NCBI GenBank assembly: GCA_013076295.1
Contig: RQOL01000772.1
Span: 806,001-870,000 of the forward strand
Direction: 5' to 3'
From: Sanderia malayensis
Lineage: Eukaryota; Cnidaria; Scyphozoa; Semaeostomeae; Pelagiidae
DNA: 64,000 bases
Made by a program: the position numbers and the translations under genes. The notes below the pieces were generated by a model that had not been told where the DNA came from, made no database searches, and was given only the letters and a program-made list of their open reading frames with translations. Positions 14,240 through 26,600 of this stretch are shown piece after piece (positions within the stretch are counted from its first letter, which is position 1; each line of letters begins with the position of its first letter).

Positions 14240-14975
14240 GGTCTACAACTATTTTCCTGTTGGAAATCTTCTTTATTGTTGACTAATAACTTCTCATGTA
14301 CAAAAAGATAGAAAAACAATTTAACACATGGCTTGGTGACAAAAACTGTTGTGCAGCATCCGCCCCATCATGCTTTGCTGCAGCTGTCCCACAAGAATCA
14401 GCATTTGGGCCCTTTCTGCTTAATTGACTTTTTAAGACTTTTTAAGAAAGAGTGGATGATATTTGTATATATTTAGACACATTTTGACATTTTAAAATGA
14501 AAGCAGCAAACATTGGCAATAAGAGTACAAGGAAATACGTTTTTCGTGTATAATCTAATCAAAGTATTGGACAATTCACAGATGCTATTAAATTTATACA
14601 GAGACAGCTAAAATTCGATAAATAAATTGCACCTAGGGCAAAAAAGTAACTCCCTCAACTAAACAACTCATTGCAAATCTGTTTTAAAAGGAATGGTAAA
14701 GAAATTTATGCTATGTAATATTCAACGCACAAGACATCTTTTATAGAAATATTGTGCTATTATCATTTACCAGTACCATAACAACAGGTTTCTGACTTAA
14801 ACTTTTTAAACTGCTAATGCTCAAGGATGAGAGGGGATAGTTTCAAAACATTCCAACATAATTTGTTTTTCAAGTCGAATATTTTATGGTAGGAACATTG
14901 CTCCACCCTCTACATATATGTAGACTCGTATAGTATATAGTCTATCTACAGTAAATAATCATATAGACAATAAAT
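14240..14975. other. Intergenic DNA upstream of the FET-like gene
   Basis: Roughly 740 bp between the start codon of the FET-like gene and the stop codon of the GPCR gene. It must contain the FET promoter and the GPCR 3' end. I see no coding exon or recognisable repeat. Confidence 0.4.
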
Positions 14976-16085
14976 TTATCTTGGCTGGCCGGGACTACTT
15001 CTGCACAGCACTGAAAACATAGCACGCCTGAGGTCATTTCGCAAAGCAAAGTAGATGCACGGATCTAGCAAGGAGTTGACAAGAATCATACAGTTGCTAA
15101 TATAAAGCATAAAGTCTCTTGTGATGTACTCTCGTTTAAGCATTACACCCACGAAGAAAATCGTGACAGGAGCCCAGCAGATTATAAATGAAATAACGAT
15201 AAATGAACACAAAATCGACGATCGTTTTTCTTTACTCAACGACGAGAGAAGTCGACGCTTTTCACTTGTTTTGTTGACTGTTATCATGGGTTCTTGAGTG
15301 ACGTCAAGATGGGATCTTGATTTATTCACTGACTTGATATCGAGATCCAGGGTGTCAGCGCATGACCTCGTTGCATCGAAATCCATTGAGCAGGTCGCAG
15401 ACACTGACGTGTTGCGAATATTGCGACTGTGACGTCGAATCTCGCGATACAAGTGAATGTAGACGACAGCAAGGAATATCGACATCGTCGTGGCGATGAC
15501 AACGATTATGACGCCGTTCAGTTCGAAATATCGCCCTTCGTCGAATTTCAACGCGACGGTTGCTTGACAGCATGTCATAACAAGCGATAAAGCCCAACTG
15601 CCAAGAATGGCAGTATTCACTGTGAACGATGTGACCAGCTTCTCGTATTTAAGCGAGTTTTTAACGCCGACCAATCTCTCGTACGTGATGCAACACAAGC
15701 TGAACATCGACGTTTCGAGCGAAAAACCAAGCACGATCGTCGATAATCGCTTCGCCAACAAACTGACCGATTCGGAAAGGAGAAAGACGAGGAAGATCAA
15801 ACTTGAAACGCCGACGAAAAGATCAGCTGCAGACAGACTCAAGAGAAAGAGATTGCTCTTGCGTTTTCGTACTTCCCTTCGCCTGGCAAACACGATCACG
15901 GCAATGCCATTAAATACGACAACAAGCACTGCAATGATGCCGTAAATAAATACAAAAGACAACGGTATTTTCGGCTGCCTTGGTAAAAAGAGCCTGTCAT
16001 ATGCAGGCTTCAGCGTTGCGTCTGTATTATTGAAATACGAGGCTAATGCACTGCTATTCATTGTTGATAAAATCCAGTCTTGCAA
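14976..16085 (-). CDS. Rhodopsin-family G-protein-coupled receptor, intronless
   Basis: A 369-residue seven-transmembrane receptor in a single exon. The N-terminus has likely N-glycosylation sites (MNSSA, FNNTDA). TM1 has the conserved Asn (VFNGIAVIVF) and TM2 has LSLSAADLFVG. The TM3 end reads YERLVGV, so Glu-Arg replaces the usual Asp-Arg-Tyr. TM6 has CWAP and TM7 has NSLLDPCIYF, i.e. DPxIY rather than NPxxY. I see no Cys near the start of TM3, where most family members have one for the disulfide to extracellular loop 2. Loss of that Cys and a DPxIY motif are known from melanocortin-type members of the MECA group, so a MECA-like orphan receptor is my best guess; the ligand is unknown. A second in-frame Met lies 8 residues in and could be the real start. 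Confidence 0.88.
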   Translation of the reverse strand: MQDWILSTMNSSALASYFNNTDATLKPAYDRLFLPRQPKIPLSFVFIYGIIAVLVVVFNGIAVIVFARRREVRKRKSNLFLLSLSAADLFVGVSSLIFLVFLLSESVSLLAKRLSTIVLGFSLETSMFSLCCITYERLVGVKNSLKYEKLVTSFTVNTAILGSWALSLVMTCCQATVALKFDEGRYFELNGVIIVVIATTMSIFLAVVYIHLYREIRRHSRNIRNTSVSATCSMDFDATRSCADTLDLDIKSVNKSRSHLDVTQEPMITVNKTSEKRRLLSSLSKEKRSSILCSFIVISFIICWAPVTIFFVGVMLKREYITRDFMLYISNCMILVNSLLDPCIYFALRNDLRRAMFSVLCRSSPGQPR

Positions 16086-17884
16086 TAACGTGCTGTTAAT
16101 TAAAATAACGTAATGGTAAATAATATATTTATGTATGCATTACGTGGTTATGGCAATGGTGATGTCTTGTACATGTAAGTGTAATTTGCTTCACAATTCC
16201 GCATATATTTTCCTCAAGTGATGGTCCTTTTCCAATCTTCACAACGCTGCCTTGCTCCACAAACAGATCTTTCCGTGCAGACTGCTGTAGATGTTGTGGT
16301 GCTGGCGAAATGGTGAATCAATTAGCTTTTGATTGTAATAGCAGGATAGTCGCATTCAACAGTGCTTAATTCTGTGGCGATGGAAAATGAGTTTCAGTGC
16401 TACTCACCAGTGCGGTTCAGCTGTTAGTCCTGTTTTATTCATCGACTAATTTCCTCCCTTGGTCGTTAAATTTCTGATTAGAATTTTCTTCGCACGCAAA
16501 CTGTGAAAATATGTTAAGTGGAGTTATCTCTCTTTCGTTGTTACTCTTGCATTTATCTCCTGTGGAAACAGAAACACGATTGAAAATATGAAAAACACTT
16601 GCGATAAGGTGTCTAGAAGTGTTGCCCTTCCAAATTACCTCTTCAAATGAAGTTGTAAATAAATCATATATGTCACAATCGATATAATTTTGCTCAATTC
16701 AGTTTAAACGTCTTATGCAAAGAGCATACAGAGTATTAAAGTGCTTGCATTGCAATACCTGCAACATCTACTTTGGTACTGCCATAAATATTCTAATAAA
16801 TTTGCATTTTAAATAGCATTTTCATGCGTGGATATCGAGCGATCTTCATTAATAACGCAGTGAACACTTCTTTCCTTCTAATTATTAAATTACAAATTTC
16901 AATTTATTTGATGTTTGACAATTCAAATTGTAAAAAATTACGTAATAGCAATTCAAAAACCCACCAACTGCTGATCGACTGACAAACCATAGGAAATTGG
17001 AATTTATTTATTATAGAATAGAAGATAAAACTGCTTCGGTTTTTCTTTTGTAAATTTTAAACGACAAAGCTGTTGAAAACAGGTGTTCAAGGGGATTAGA
17101 ATTGAGTCCAAGGACGATTATTTTTTTAATATAATAACGTAATAGCTATAATAACGTAGAAAAAACTCAACATACTCACTTGAATTTATTCCATCAAAAC
17201 AAGTGTGCTTAGCTGTCTTAATCAGTTGTGTTATCAAAGCGAAACTGAAGTTACCAAAGCACATGAAAAGCTCTTTCAATCAACGAAACAAAGCAATTGC
17301 AAACTTGCAAACCATCTGATCAGCTTTATCCCTCCCTGTGCTGAAAAAAAGACAGAAAATCAGTCGATATTGCAAACAATTATACTTCCATCATTGTGCC
17401 GAGGATTCTATAATAAACAGGTGGCGTTATCGGGCTTCCTGCATTCTTACAAGGGCAAAGGGTGTATCTATGAAAACACAATTCCGTTTAAACCTGCTTT
17501 TTATTCAATTCTTAAATATTCCCGAAATGTATTGAACGAAGAAACATTTCAACGAAACTCAAAAGCCATACAACTCTAGCCATACATGAAAAATATTTCA
17601 CGATAACTTTTACCTAATGGAGCAATCCTATTATCGATATATATGGGCGTCCATTGACTTTACATTGGTGTAACCTGCTACCTGTAGTGTGCGGAGAACG
17701 GCAAACGTTTAAATGAAAATAACCAACCAAGCAATTACATCGTTGCTGATGGCCAAACTCGTGATTCATGCTGTTTTCCTACTTTATTCCATGAATAATT
17801 AAACATATGAATAATAAATAATAATTGAATACACTAGAATCCGGTATATAAAAAACCTAAAGTGAAACCAAATAATTATGATTA

Positions 17885-18054
17885 CAGTTGAACCTCGATA
17901 AGTCGATTACTTAAGTCGAACTCCCCGATCTCAATCATTTTTGTATTTCCCTTGGTTCTGTATGCTTTATATGTGAACCTCGATAAGTCGAAACCTCGAT
18001 AAGTGGAACAAATTTTTCTTGCCCTTGGGAGTTCGACTTATCGAGGTTCAACTG
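17885..18054. mobile_element. 170-bp pogo/Tc1-like MITE
   Basis: The ends are inverted copies of CAGTTGAACCTCGATAAGTC with TA on both sides (17883-17884, 18055-18056). An internal partial repeat of CCTCGATAAGTCGAA is also present. TIRs of this kind with a TA target are typical of pogo/Tigger-derived MITEs. It is non-coding. Confidence 0.85.
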
Positions 18055-18826
18055 TATTTATTATTTGTGGAGTTTTTTAAAGCGAAAAAATATTGTTGGA
18101 AAGACAAGCAAAGCAAGAGTGCCCTTTTGAGTGAACCGAAAAGTTTGTTGCATTACAAACTATTTGCAATATTTGCAATGCAATTTCATTACAGTTAGGC
18201 GATCATATCACATCTAGTATACATGCCTTTATGTGAGGGTTTACATTACAACATCGACTTGAACAAAGCTATTCTGCCTTGCCAAACTTTACCCATTAAG
18301 TAAGTGAAATATAGAAAATAACGGAGATGTCTATGAAGTTTAATCTTACCCATTATTGACTTGAAAGATAAAAATAATCCTAGTGGTTCGTGCCTCGGCT
18401 GTCCACGCGGTCTAACTGTATACTTGCGATTGAGGTCTTTTAGACGTCACACTACGAATCTGTTTCTCTCTTCAGTGACTATCAGTGACTATAATAGAGA
18501 AATAATTAGTTAGTTGGTGGTTGACGCAGCCTGAATAACGCACCCACGTTGCTTGCAGATGATGAGGAAAACAAAAGAAAAAAGTGATTCCAGCAAGAAT
18601 AGTCCACAAGCACTGGTGAATATAACAGGGAAGAAGAAAGAGAAGGCGACAATGAAGCCATGATTATTTAACTGCTTTGAACGTAAACAGACTCACAATA
18701 GCATTGAATGTCTAGTCTATTGCATGCTACACCGCTTGACGTAGCATTCGAGTCTGGTAATTAAAATAGCCATAACTCCGATAATAAGATGCAGAACAAC
18801 AGCTCTAGTAGCTTAAATATAAAATA

Positions 18827-18991
18827 CAGTCAACTCTAATTCGAAAACCGGGGGAAGGGTAAAAATGTTCAAATTACAAAAAGTTCTAATTATAGAGGTT
18901 TCTTTGATAAGGATTGGCTCATTAGTGATCCTTGAAGGGACGGAGAAGTTCGTTCGAATTAGATAGAGTTCGAATTGTGCAGACTTGACTG
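18827..18991. mobile_element. 165-bp TA-flanked MITE (AATTCGAA family, copy 1)
   Basis: Inverted termini CAGTCAACTCTAATTCGAA on the left and CAGTCAAGTCTGCACAATTC read from the right, with TA on both sides. The interior (GATCCTTGAAGGGAC) is shared in opposite orientation with the element at 23201-23387, which shows a dispersed family. Confidence 0.8.
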
Positions 18992-20896
18992 TACAGCTGA
19001 CTGTACAGTCAAATACAGACTGCACAGCTGAGAATTGCAGCATAAAAACAATGCTACGAAAAAGGCGCAAATCTAGCAGCTGAGAATAACAAACAAGTCA
19101 AAACCAGTTGTGCTATGTAATTTAGAGCTACAACAACAATAGCTTGACTGAATAATGTAGCGCAAGGACTGAAATGTAATGTTATCGGGGGAAGAGAGAA
19201 ATTGGTGCAAAAAGATCATTGCTTCTCACAATAATAATATACAATCTCTTTTGTTGTTGCCCTCATACCTTGCTTGTACTCTCTTCATTGCATCAATTCG
19301 CTTCTGCATTTGTGTGTGTATAAGAAACAAGAACACTCATCCATCGAAACTGAGTTTCCACCAGCTGAGTTGCAGAGAATGATAGCATGAGACATTGCAC
19401 GAAACTAACGACAACAGCACGAAACTAACCAGAGGAAACGAATCTTGCAATTCCAATGAAATTGTCAGGCAGCTGTAAGGGCAGTCTTGGGTGATTAGGC
19501 ACACAACAAAGGTATTCGTAACCAAAAACAATTGTACGTGTCTCCCTATTGAAATTATCTAAACACGCATTAATTGCACTACAGGGCTGCACAGCGTAAA
19601 ATCTTCGATCTATTTAAAAATTGAATTTTCCAAACCCTAATGTATCAATACATTTCTTCTAATTTTATACCCAACGTGCACTAGATTTCAGAGCAATTGA
19701 ATTGAATGAGTCTTCGGTAAAATTATCTTAGCGTTCGTTGAAAATTTCTTCAAAGAATTGACTCATGTGGATGTAAACTTCTTCAAATATTGCCTTGAAA
19801 TAAATAGAAGAAATATATCGTCACGTTGAAGAGCTAAAACAAGCAGACACGCTGTATTAAGTGAAGAAGATACATGTTCATAATTGGTTGCAACGGTAAT
19901 AAAGATGGCTGATTATAGAAAGAGTGAAAAACCCCATATAAGAACCTGCTAATTTTCCACCCAGCCTATTGTTTTTAACAATAGGCTATTTTTCTTCTAT
20001 TGTTTTGAGCAGCCTCGACGGTTCTTAATAAATTGTTTCTTAAATACGAGATTTTATTTACTGTGTATTTCTGTGCCAACTCAAAGCTGACTTGGGTTGA
20101 ACCCTACTAAAGCTTCACCGGTGAAAGTTCCTTAATTTTAGGGCATTTTTGGACACATTTTACTCGATATTGATATTACCATGTAGAGTGGTTATCTTCC
20201 GAAATGTCAAACAACAATAAAAATTGAAAGTTTCTTAGTGATTTTTCATTTATCAGTGGAAGTTTCTTAAATTGTTTGGCCTTTTAGCAGTGAGTTTCTT
20301 ATAAAGCGGTTTCTTATAAAAAACCGTCTATTCGAATCGAAACTTGACAAACTGTTATGAATCGTTTATGAGAAAAATGTCGTGAAAGAATTACCTTCAA
20401 TCCGGTCTTATTATCCAGCTTAATTCAGTTTTGCTGTTTCCTTAAACACTATTCAACATAAACGGATAAAAAAACCAAATGGAATTTTGCAAATGAAATT
20501 TCTCCAATTCAGCTGTTCCACTACAGCAGAGCAGCTGTATCATTAGCTTGTTATTGGTTTGCCATAGCAAACAAATAAAAAGTCGAAAAGAATCGCAAAT
20601 AGGCCTTGGCTGTCTTCGCATAGAATTGCCCGCAATAGGCACTTTCTGCCGCAAGAAGTTAAATAAACTCACTACATTGCGTCTCTGTGCTTTGCTCGAA
20701 TCTCGCTCACCTTAGCATATGGCCATTTCAAAAACCAGATAAAAATGGCTTGCCTCGATTTCATTAATACAACCCCATCTGTAGGGATGCCAGTCTGATT
20801 TGCAGGCCTGGTTGGCGGGATATTTGATATGAAATAAAAACCCAATAAACATAATTCAGTACTAGCGTGTCCAACATGAAGTACTGCCACCACTAC

Positions 20897-20972
20897 ATAT
20901 TGACCGGGCTGGGTGGGGTCGAGCCCACGTCCTTCGGTCTCTCACGCCGACGCCCTACCATTGGGCTATCCA
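20897..20972 (-). other. tRNA-like sequence, probably a pseudogene or SINE head
   Basis: On the minus strand there is an A-box-like stretch (ATAGCCCAATGGTAGGGCGT) and a B-box-like stretch (GGGCTCGACCCCA) at tRNA-like spacing. The anticodon stem pairs four of five positions. The acceptor stem does not pair, so it is not a convincing functional tRNA. Confidence 0.35.
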
Positions 20973-21453
20973 GATGCAGAACTCGTGTATTCAAATAGTT
21001 AAAAAAGTAAGGGTTTTGAAACGTTATTTTTGCAAGTCCTGCTATCAAAAAATAAATTCCTAAGTCAATGCAAAAGAAAAGGTTTCGTAAATAAACGAAG
21101 CCAAACCCCCAATGAGTGTAAAGCAAATTCTATCAAAAGTTTAGAGGCCGCAAAATACCGGCCTATTCGCAAGTCCCTCTAAAACCATAATATTTTCATG
21201 CAATACGCCAAACAAATCGTCTTTCTTGAACCAGTTGAAAAGCATTACCGCTTTGACAAATGTTCTTATATACAAGTCGCTGAAAATAACAGCATTTTGT
21301 TCCCGAGTTGCGATTTTTGAACCTCAAATGTGACAAGTCCGAAGGAGCGAGCAAAAACACAAGAACGCAATGTAATAAGTCTAGTCTTTAGCAAGTTACA
21401 AGCGAGGTACAGGGATGCAATGTAGTGAATATAGGAGTTACACAGCTTGACTT

Positions 21454-24400
21454 ACTTGGCTTCACGAACTTGCTGCTCAATTCGTTCCTAGGTAAAGGAA
21501 GATAGAAGCAATTATTATAAACAAAGAAATGGACAGAAAAATGTCTTGCATAGGGAAAAATGTCTTGTATAGGGCAAATTTTAGCATAGTAATTGTAATA
21601 ATAATAATAGGAATAATAATAACAATAATAATTGTAATGTATTAATTGTTATACAGATATATTTGTCATGCTATACGCATGACAAATATGCTGCCATCAT
21701 TAAAATTCAGTGAGATAATTTAAGGAGAACTTCATCTCTTTCACATCAATGTACGTAACATTAAAATGTAACCCTTGCATAAATACTTCGATATTATTAT
21801 TATTATTATTATTTTTATGAGCCTGATGGTTACTATATTTATGTTGCGTGAAGCTTGTTATAAGAAGGAGATGGTCGTTCATTGGAATAAATGGGGTACC
21901 GTTGAATGTCTTAGAATGGACAGCAGTTTGTGTGGTTCTATTTGAATCAGCACAAAAAGACTGCAAAAAGTGAAGTGGGTATGTTTTTAATCATTGATAT
22001 TATCCATGCCATCATTAATTATGAATAAAATCAAAACAAATTCCAACGTTGATTCATTTCCACCATGTGCGGAGTACAGGTGGAAATAAATAATAAACGA
22101 CAAAACCAAAGCACGCCATCTTTATAATTAATAACGTTCGACTGAATCGCGAACAACATGATTGAATCAATGGCCATTGCAATATAGTATTATCTGCATA
22201 CAGGTATTCCTAGGGGTTTCAGCGCACACATACTGCATGAAGACATAAATAAGTGCTATAAAAATGGCTACAGCTAACTGACCTTGTGTGAATCTGATTT
22301 AACATGAAGCAACTTCTGCTTTAGACCAACCAAGGATGCTTTCACTCCAATAGGGTTATGCCAAACGCGTACTGTTCTATCCCCACCGCCAGATGAGGCT
22401 AGTTGGCGGGAATCAGGATTCCAAACAAGATAATTGATGTTATCTGTAGAAGAATAGCAGAACAAAGTCATTACTATAATACTCCGAATAAACGCTCCTT
22501 ATTTAAACGCCTCCTCTAATAAACGCGCCGTATAAAGTTAAAAAATGTGCTTATAGAGTATCAGAGATAGCATCTTTGAGCTGTGGTAGGGAAATGAAAT
22601 ATACACTCGAAATTCAAATCAATGTTATAATGAGAGTTCAGATACTTAAGTTACAATCTAGAGCCTTTGGGTTATATCAAATAAAGAACAAGGGGAGGAT
22701 ATGTTGATAAAAAAACACAACATACAATGTGTTTCTATAAGCTCGTTGCCCTATAATCTATAATCAATGCTATTACAAATGTAATTCAAACAAATTTCCA
22801 GCATTAAGATGCAATCAGAATACACTCAGCATTGCATTATCATTATTGGATAAATACCAACAACTAAGCCCCCATGCAAACCTGCAATACACGTTGATAA
22901 ATATTGGGCTAAAGCGTCAAACCAGGGGGTAAGAATAAACTGAGAAACTTACCTCCGTGCGCATCAGATATGACATTCGACCTTTCCTTTGTCTCCACAT
23001 CCAATAAGATGATCGATCTTCCATACGCTATGGCAACAGTGAGACTGTCGGGTGACAGGGCAATAACGGCCGACTCAGTCACAGGGGATCCAGGGAAATA
23101 GTTTGTGTATAATCCGGTATGCAGTAGGTAGGCATCTTGTCCTTTCTGGTAGTTCACTGGCACGAAAAATACAAACGCATAAATATCAGATTTCAGAGTA
23201 TAGTCAAATCTGCATAGTTCGAACTCGTGTAATTCGAACTCTATTTAATTCGAGCGAAATTTTCTGTCCCTTCAAGGATCACTGATGAACCAATTCTTAG
23301 AAAACAAACCTCTATAATTCGAACTTTTTGTAATTCGAACATTTTCACACTTCCCCAGGGTGTTCGAATTAGGCAGGGTTGACTGCATATGAGATATATA
23401 CTTGTTTTCTGTAGCTATACTTGCTTACTCGAAAAATTAGTAAGTCTCAATGTATAAGACACCTCCGCAAAGGTATACTGATTCAATAGAGGCGCATTGC
23501 TTAAACACAGTTTTCAATATTTGCTAAGTGCTGCTTGCTGGAATATGTTACCGCAATGATGATTAAAATCAAAGAACCTACCATCAATGTCCCAGAGTTT
23601 CCATGAGCCATCTTTAGAAATCGATGCTGCTCTGAAAAATAATTGTGTGAATACGTACACCATTAATACTTTCCAGTTGAAGCAGGACTTCGTTACAATC
23701 TACACAGTCTAATGCCTAACAACTTTGAAATGAAATGAAATGAGAACAAGTAATAGGAATGAAAGTAGTAGATGCATTAAAAATAGTAAAATATAAGATT
23801 TACTATGGTAATAGAGATTCATTTGATGTACTTACCTCTTGGAATCAGCTGAGAAAGAAAATGAATGTACTCCAGCAGAGTGTCCTTTGAGGTCTAAAGC
23901 TCGTGTTGTCTTAAGAAAAAAGCAAAGAAAAATACGTTACTTGAACTTTTATATAAATGTAAAGAAATAGAGATCTAAAACAATCTTTGATCGCTACAGA
24001 GCTTCAAAATAGCTTTATCTATATCGAAAACATAGCGAAACATAATAACTACTAAAGCTATTCTAACTACTAAAGGTATAATTATTCAATAGTTTTTCAT
24101 TTTCGTTCTCTTTCTGACGTACTACTCCGATGAGTGTCAGACGAAAAGCTTTAGTAGTGACTATGTTTTGCTATGTTTCCGATTTTCAAAGCTAAATAGA
24201 GATCTGCCTTTTGCACATCGAGAAAAAGCAGGAGAAAAAGAGTCTAATTATTGTACTTCATAGTTAACAACCTGTTTGAAATCTCCAACTTTATCAAACT
24301 CTACAGACCACATTTTGATATCCGATGAAAAGCCTGAGAAAAATGCAATCATGTTTACTACAATTAGAAAAGCAAAAGAAAACATCAAACATTGATAGAA

Positions 24401-26456
24401 TGATAAGAAGAAGATCTGATTACCTGAAGCAGCCACAAGAGCTCCAGATGGTGACAGTGTCACACAGGAATTATAAACAAGAAGTGTATCAATTGTTGCT
24501 AGAACCTCTCCTAAAACAGAAAAGATATTGTATTTCCAGGTAACTTCTATAGAAAGAATGTAAGCATAGATTAAAAATTTAAGACCAAAGATTAACCTTT
24601 CAGTGTCCATATTATAATTGTTGTATCTTTGCTTGCAGACATTACAAACTTGCCAGTGGATGAAATACAAACACTAATGATTTCAGATTTGTGAAGTTTG
24701 GGAAAATCTTCTGCTTCGGTAGTGATAAAGGCTGGCGTGCTTCCTTCTTTCTTCTTGTTTATTTTGAATATTCTAATTGCATTGTGTACAGCCAATGAAG
24801 TGATGAATGCTCTATGAATTCAAGCAACACAGAAACTCATAGAAGTCTTTTAGCATCTGAGAATTGTGTGGCATTTAGCATAGTATTGCGTTCAACTGAG
24901 AGTATGCATTAAAGTGAAAATGATTCAGCAAAGTTACCGTAAATCCTCAAATAAGCCCCTGGGTGCTATAAGATGCAGCCAATCAATAAAGTTATTGGCT
25001 TAAACTTGCTGTTAATTGCAATACATTCACTGAACAACTTCAATGTCTGGAAACTTGGGCTCACTATCCTTGCAAATGATTAACAGGATGGGGGCTTATT
25101 GGAAGCAGGGGGGGGGCTTATTCAGAGGTGGGGGCTTATTCGAGGATTTACGGTAGCAAGTCATACATGCTGCATTGCCCAACTAACAACCACATTGGAG
25201 TGTTGGCATAGAAAATACATACCAGGGGAATATAAAGTACAGAAGAACAGGGAACATGAAGGGAGCATACATGTAAGTTATTGAGTTACCTTGAATCAGG
25301 ACTGAATGACATTGATGTTGCGTGGTCAAGATCCACATTAGCTCTCACATACCTTTAATGGAAAGAGAGTACGTAAATACATGGTAACATGAAATGAAGA
25401 TACGTCAGCTGGTGAGCACCATAAGGTATCTGTCACCAGAGGTAAACAATAGAACAATAGAGGATAAGTATAGAACAAAGAAAAGAATAATAGAGGAGAA
25501 TAATAAAATAACAGATGAGATCAATAAAAACAGCTAAACAGCTCCTTGTATTCCAAAAACCTTTTCATACTCTTGCTAATCAGTCTATCAGATTACGGTA
25601 TTTCCTCAATTAAATGCCCCGGGGCGTTTATTGGAAAGTACAAGATCACAGGCTCTGTCATTGGGTCCAGAAAAGAGAAGATGGTTTAGTTGAGCCTTGC
25701 TTTATCGAGCAACAACGTAGAAAATGAAAGTCGCCATGATTTTGCACAAAGAGGGGGCATTTAATCGAGGGGGGCGTTTATTGCAAAAGTTGGTAGCATA
25801 AGGGGGCATTTATTTGAGGGGGACTTTTAATCGAGGGGGGCATTTAATCGAGGAAATACAGTAAAGTAATTTGAAAACCAAAATTATTTCATTGTGCATA
25901 CTTATGCTCCTTTTCTTCAAAGTCCTTTGTCATCCACAAACGAATTGTTCTATCTAGAAAAAAAAAATAATGCCACATTATGAACAGGGTCCAAAAATGC
26001 TTACCATAAGGGAAACTTATTCTTTTATTCGTATTTTTAAATCCATCAGCACTTTTCACTTTGCATGTGATATACAGCCTGAAATCTGATAAAACAAGCA
26101 TGCATGATGCTTAAATACCTACCTTCAGAACAAGAACCAAGGTATTTTCCACAAGCACTGAATTGCATTTGCATGATGGACCCAATGTGGCCTTTTAGCG
26201 AGGACATTAGCAATGGATGTGAGAACGCCATCTCTTTAGATTTAGTTTTACTCTTTTCTTTTACCTGAGCAGTTTTCTTTTTTGCATCTTGCTCCTTTTT
26301 GCTGTCCTCCTTACTCGTCTTGCCTTCAGAGTTGTCGACCTCTTGGGACTCTGGCTTTTTTCTGTTGAAAATCATCAAAACTGCGAGGACAAATCCACCA
26401 AAAAATATTGTCAAAATAATTATTGACAATATCTGAGCTCCGTTTGCTTCTTCCAT
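21454..26456 (-). CDS. TBL2: TBL2, transducin beta-like 2 (ER-anchored WD40 protein)
   Basis: Orthologue of TBL2, an ER membrane WD40 protein linked to the PERK stress response in vertebrates. Exon 1 (26456-26123) has an N-terminal membrane anchor (ILSIIILTIFFGGFVLAVLM), a Lys/Glu-rich linker, and the first WD40 strand (SSLKGHIGSIMQMQFSACGK). Further exons: 25953-25902 (RTIRLWMTKDFEEKEHK), 25352-25290 (YVRANVDLDHATSMSFSPDS), 24811-24597 (TTEAEDFPKLHKSEIISVCI, TIIIWTLKG), 24509-24424, about 24336-24275 (SSDIKMWSVEFDKVGDFKQ), about 23909-23836 (ALDLKGHSAGVHSFSFSADS), about 23634-23580, 23159-22953, about 22443-22277 (DRTVRVWHNPIG) and 21487-21454 (ERIEQQVREAK). The order and spacing match TBL2 along its length. 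I could not place the last few codons with certainty; an acceptor near 20711 could supply a short terminal exon. Introns hold MITEs. Confidence 0.92.
23201..23387. mobile_element. TA-flanked MITE in a TBL2 intron (AATTCGAA family, copy 2)
   Basis: The left end reads TAGTCAAATCTGCATAGTTC and the right end GCAGGGTTGACTGCA, imperfect inverted copies rich in AATTCGAA and GTTCGAA words. The interior carries CCCTTCAAGGATCACTGATG, the reverse of the copy at 18827-18991. End positions are good to a few bases. It is non-coding. Confidence 0.72.
24937..25153. mobile_element. 217-bp TA-flanked MITE in a TBL2 intron
   Basis: Inverted termini CCGTAAATCCTCAAATAAGC on the left and CCGTAAATCCTCGAATAAGC read from the right, flanked by TA at 24935-24936 and 25154-25155. 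G-runs near the right end are part of the repeated word AATAAGCCCCC. It is non-coding. Confidence 0.82.
25596..25861. mobile_element. 266-bp TA-flanked MITE in a TBL2 intron
   Basis: Termini CGGTATTTCCTCAATTAAAT on the left and CTGTATTTCCTCGATTAAAT read from the right, with TA flanks at 25594-25595 and 25862-25863. The right half contains several copies of the word TTAATCGAGGGGG. It resembles the 24937-25153 element in layout but not closely in sequence. Confidence 0.8.
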
Positions 26457-26591
26457 GATAATATGCTCCCAGCTACAACGCGTAAAACTTCAATAAGACT
26501 GGGTTTTAAATGCAGGTTAAGAAAAGAAAATAGGCTCAGGCCTAAGAGGACACGAAAGTTTAGCCTCGTATTGATACCGAGATAGGAACAA

Positions 26592-26600
26592 TTGGGGACA
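26592..26600. repeat. Target-site duplication of the MULE, left copy
   Basis: TTGGGGACA directly precedes the left TIR and is repeated exactly at 32342-32350 directly after the right TIR. A 9-bp exact duplication at the tips of an inverted repeat is strong evidence that both element ends are correctly placed. Confidence 0.92.

Larger units (their letters stand above)
16086..20671. other. Gene-poor intergenic region with small transposons
   Basis: About 4.6 kb with no coding region I trust. It holds a pogo-like MITE at 17885-18054, another at 18827-18991, and repeat-derived sequence around 19930-20330 containing words such as TTTCTTATAAA that also occur in the 8981-9392 family. The 124-codon ORF at 17205-17579 has no recognisable domain and is probably chance. 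Confidence 0.5.

Noticed and set aside
17205..17579. 124-codon plus-strand ORF
   Set aside because: No recognisable motif, no flanking gene structure and an unremarkable composition; probably chance.
18375..18440. tRNA-Asp-like string (AGTGGTTCGTGCCTCGGCTG)
   Set aside because: The T-arm and acceptor stem are not recognisable; at most a decayed tRNA-derived fragment.
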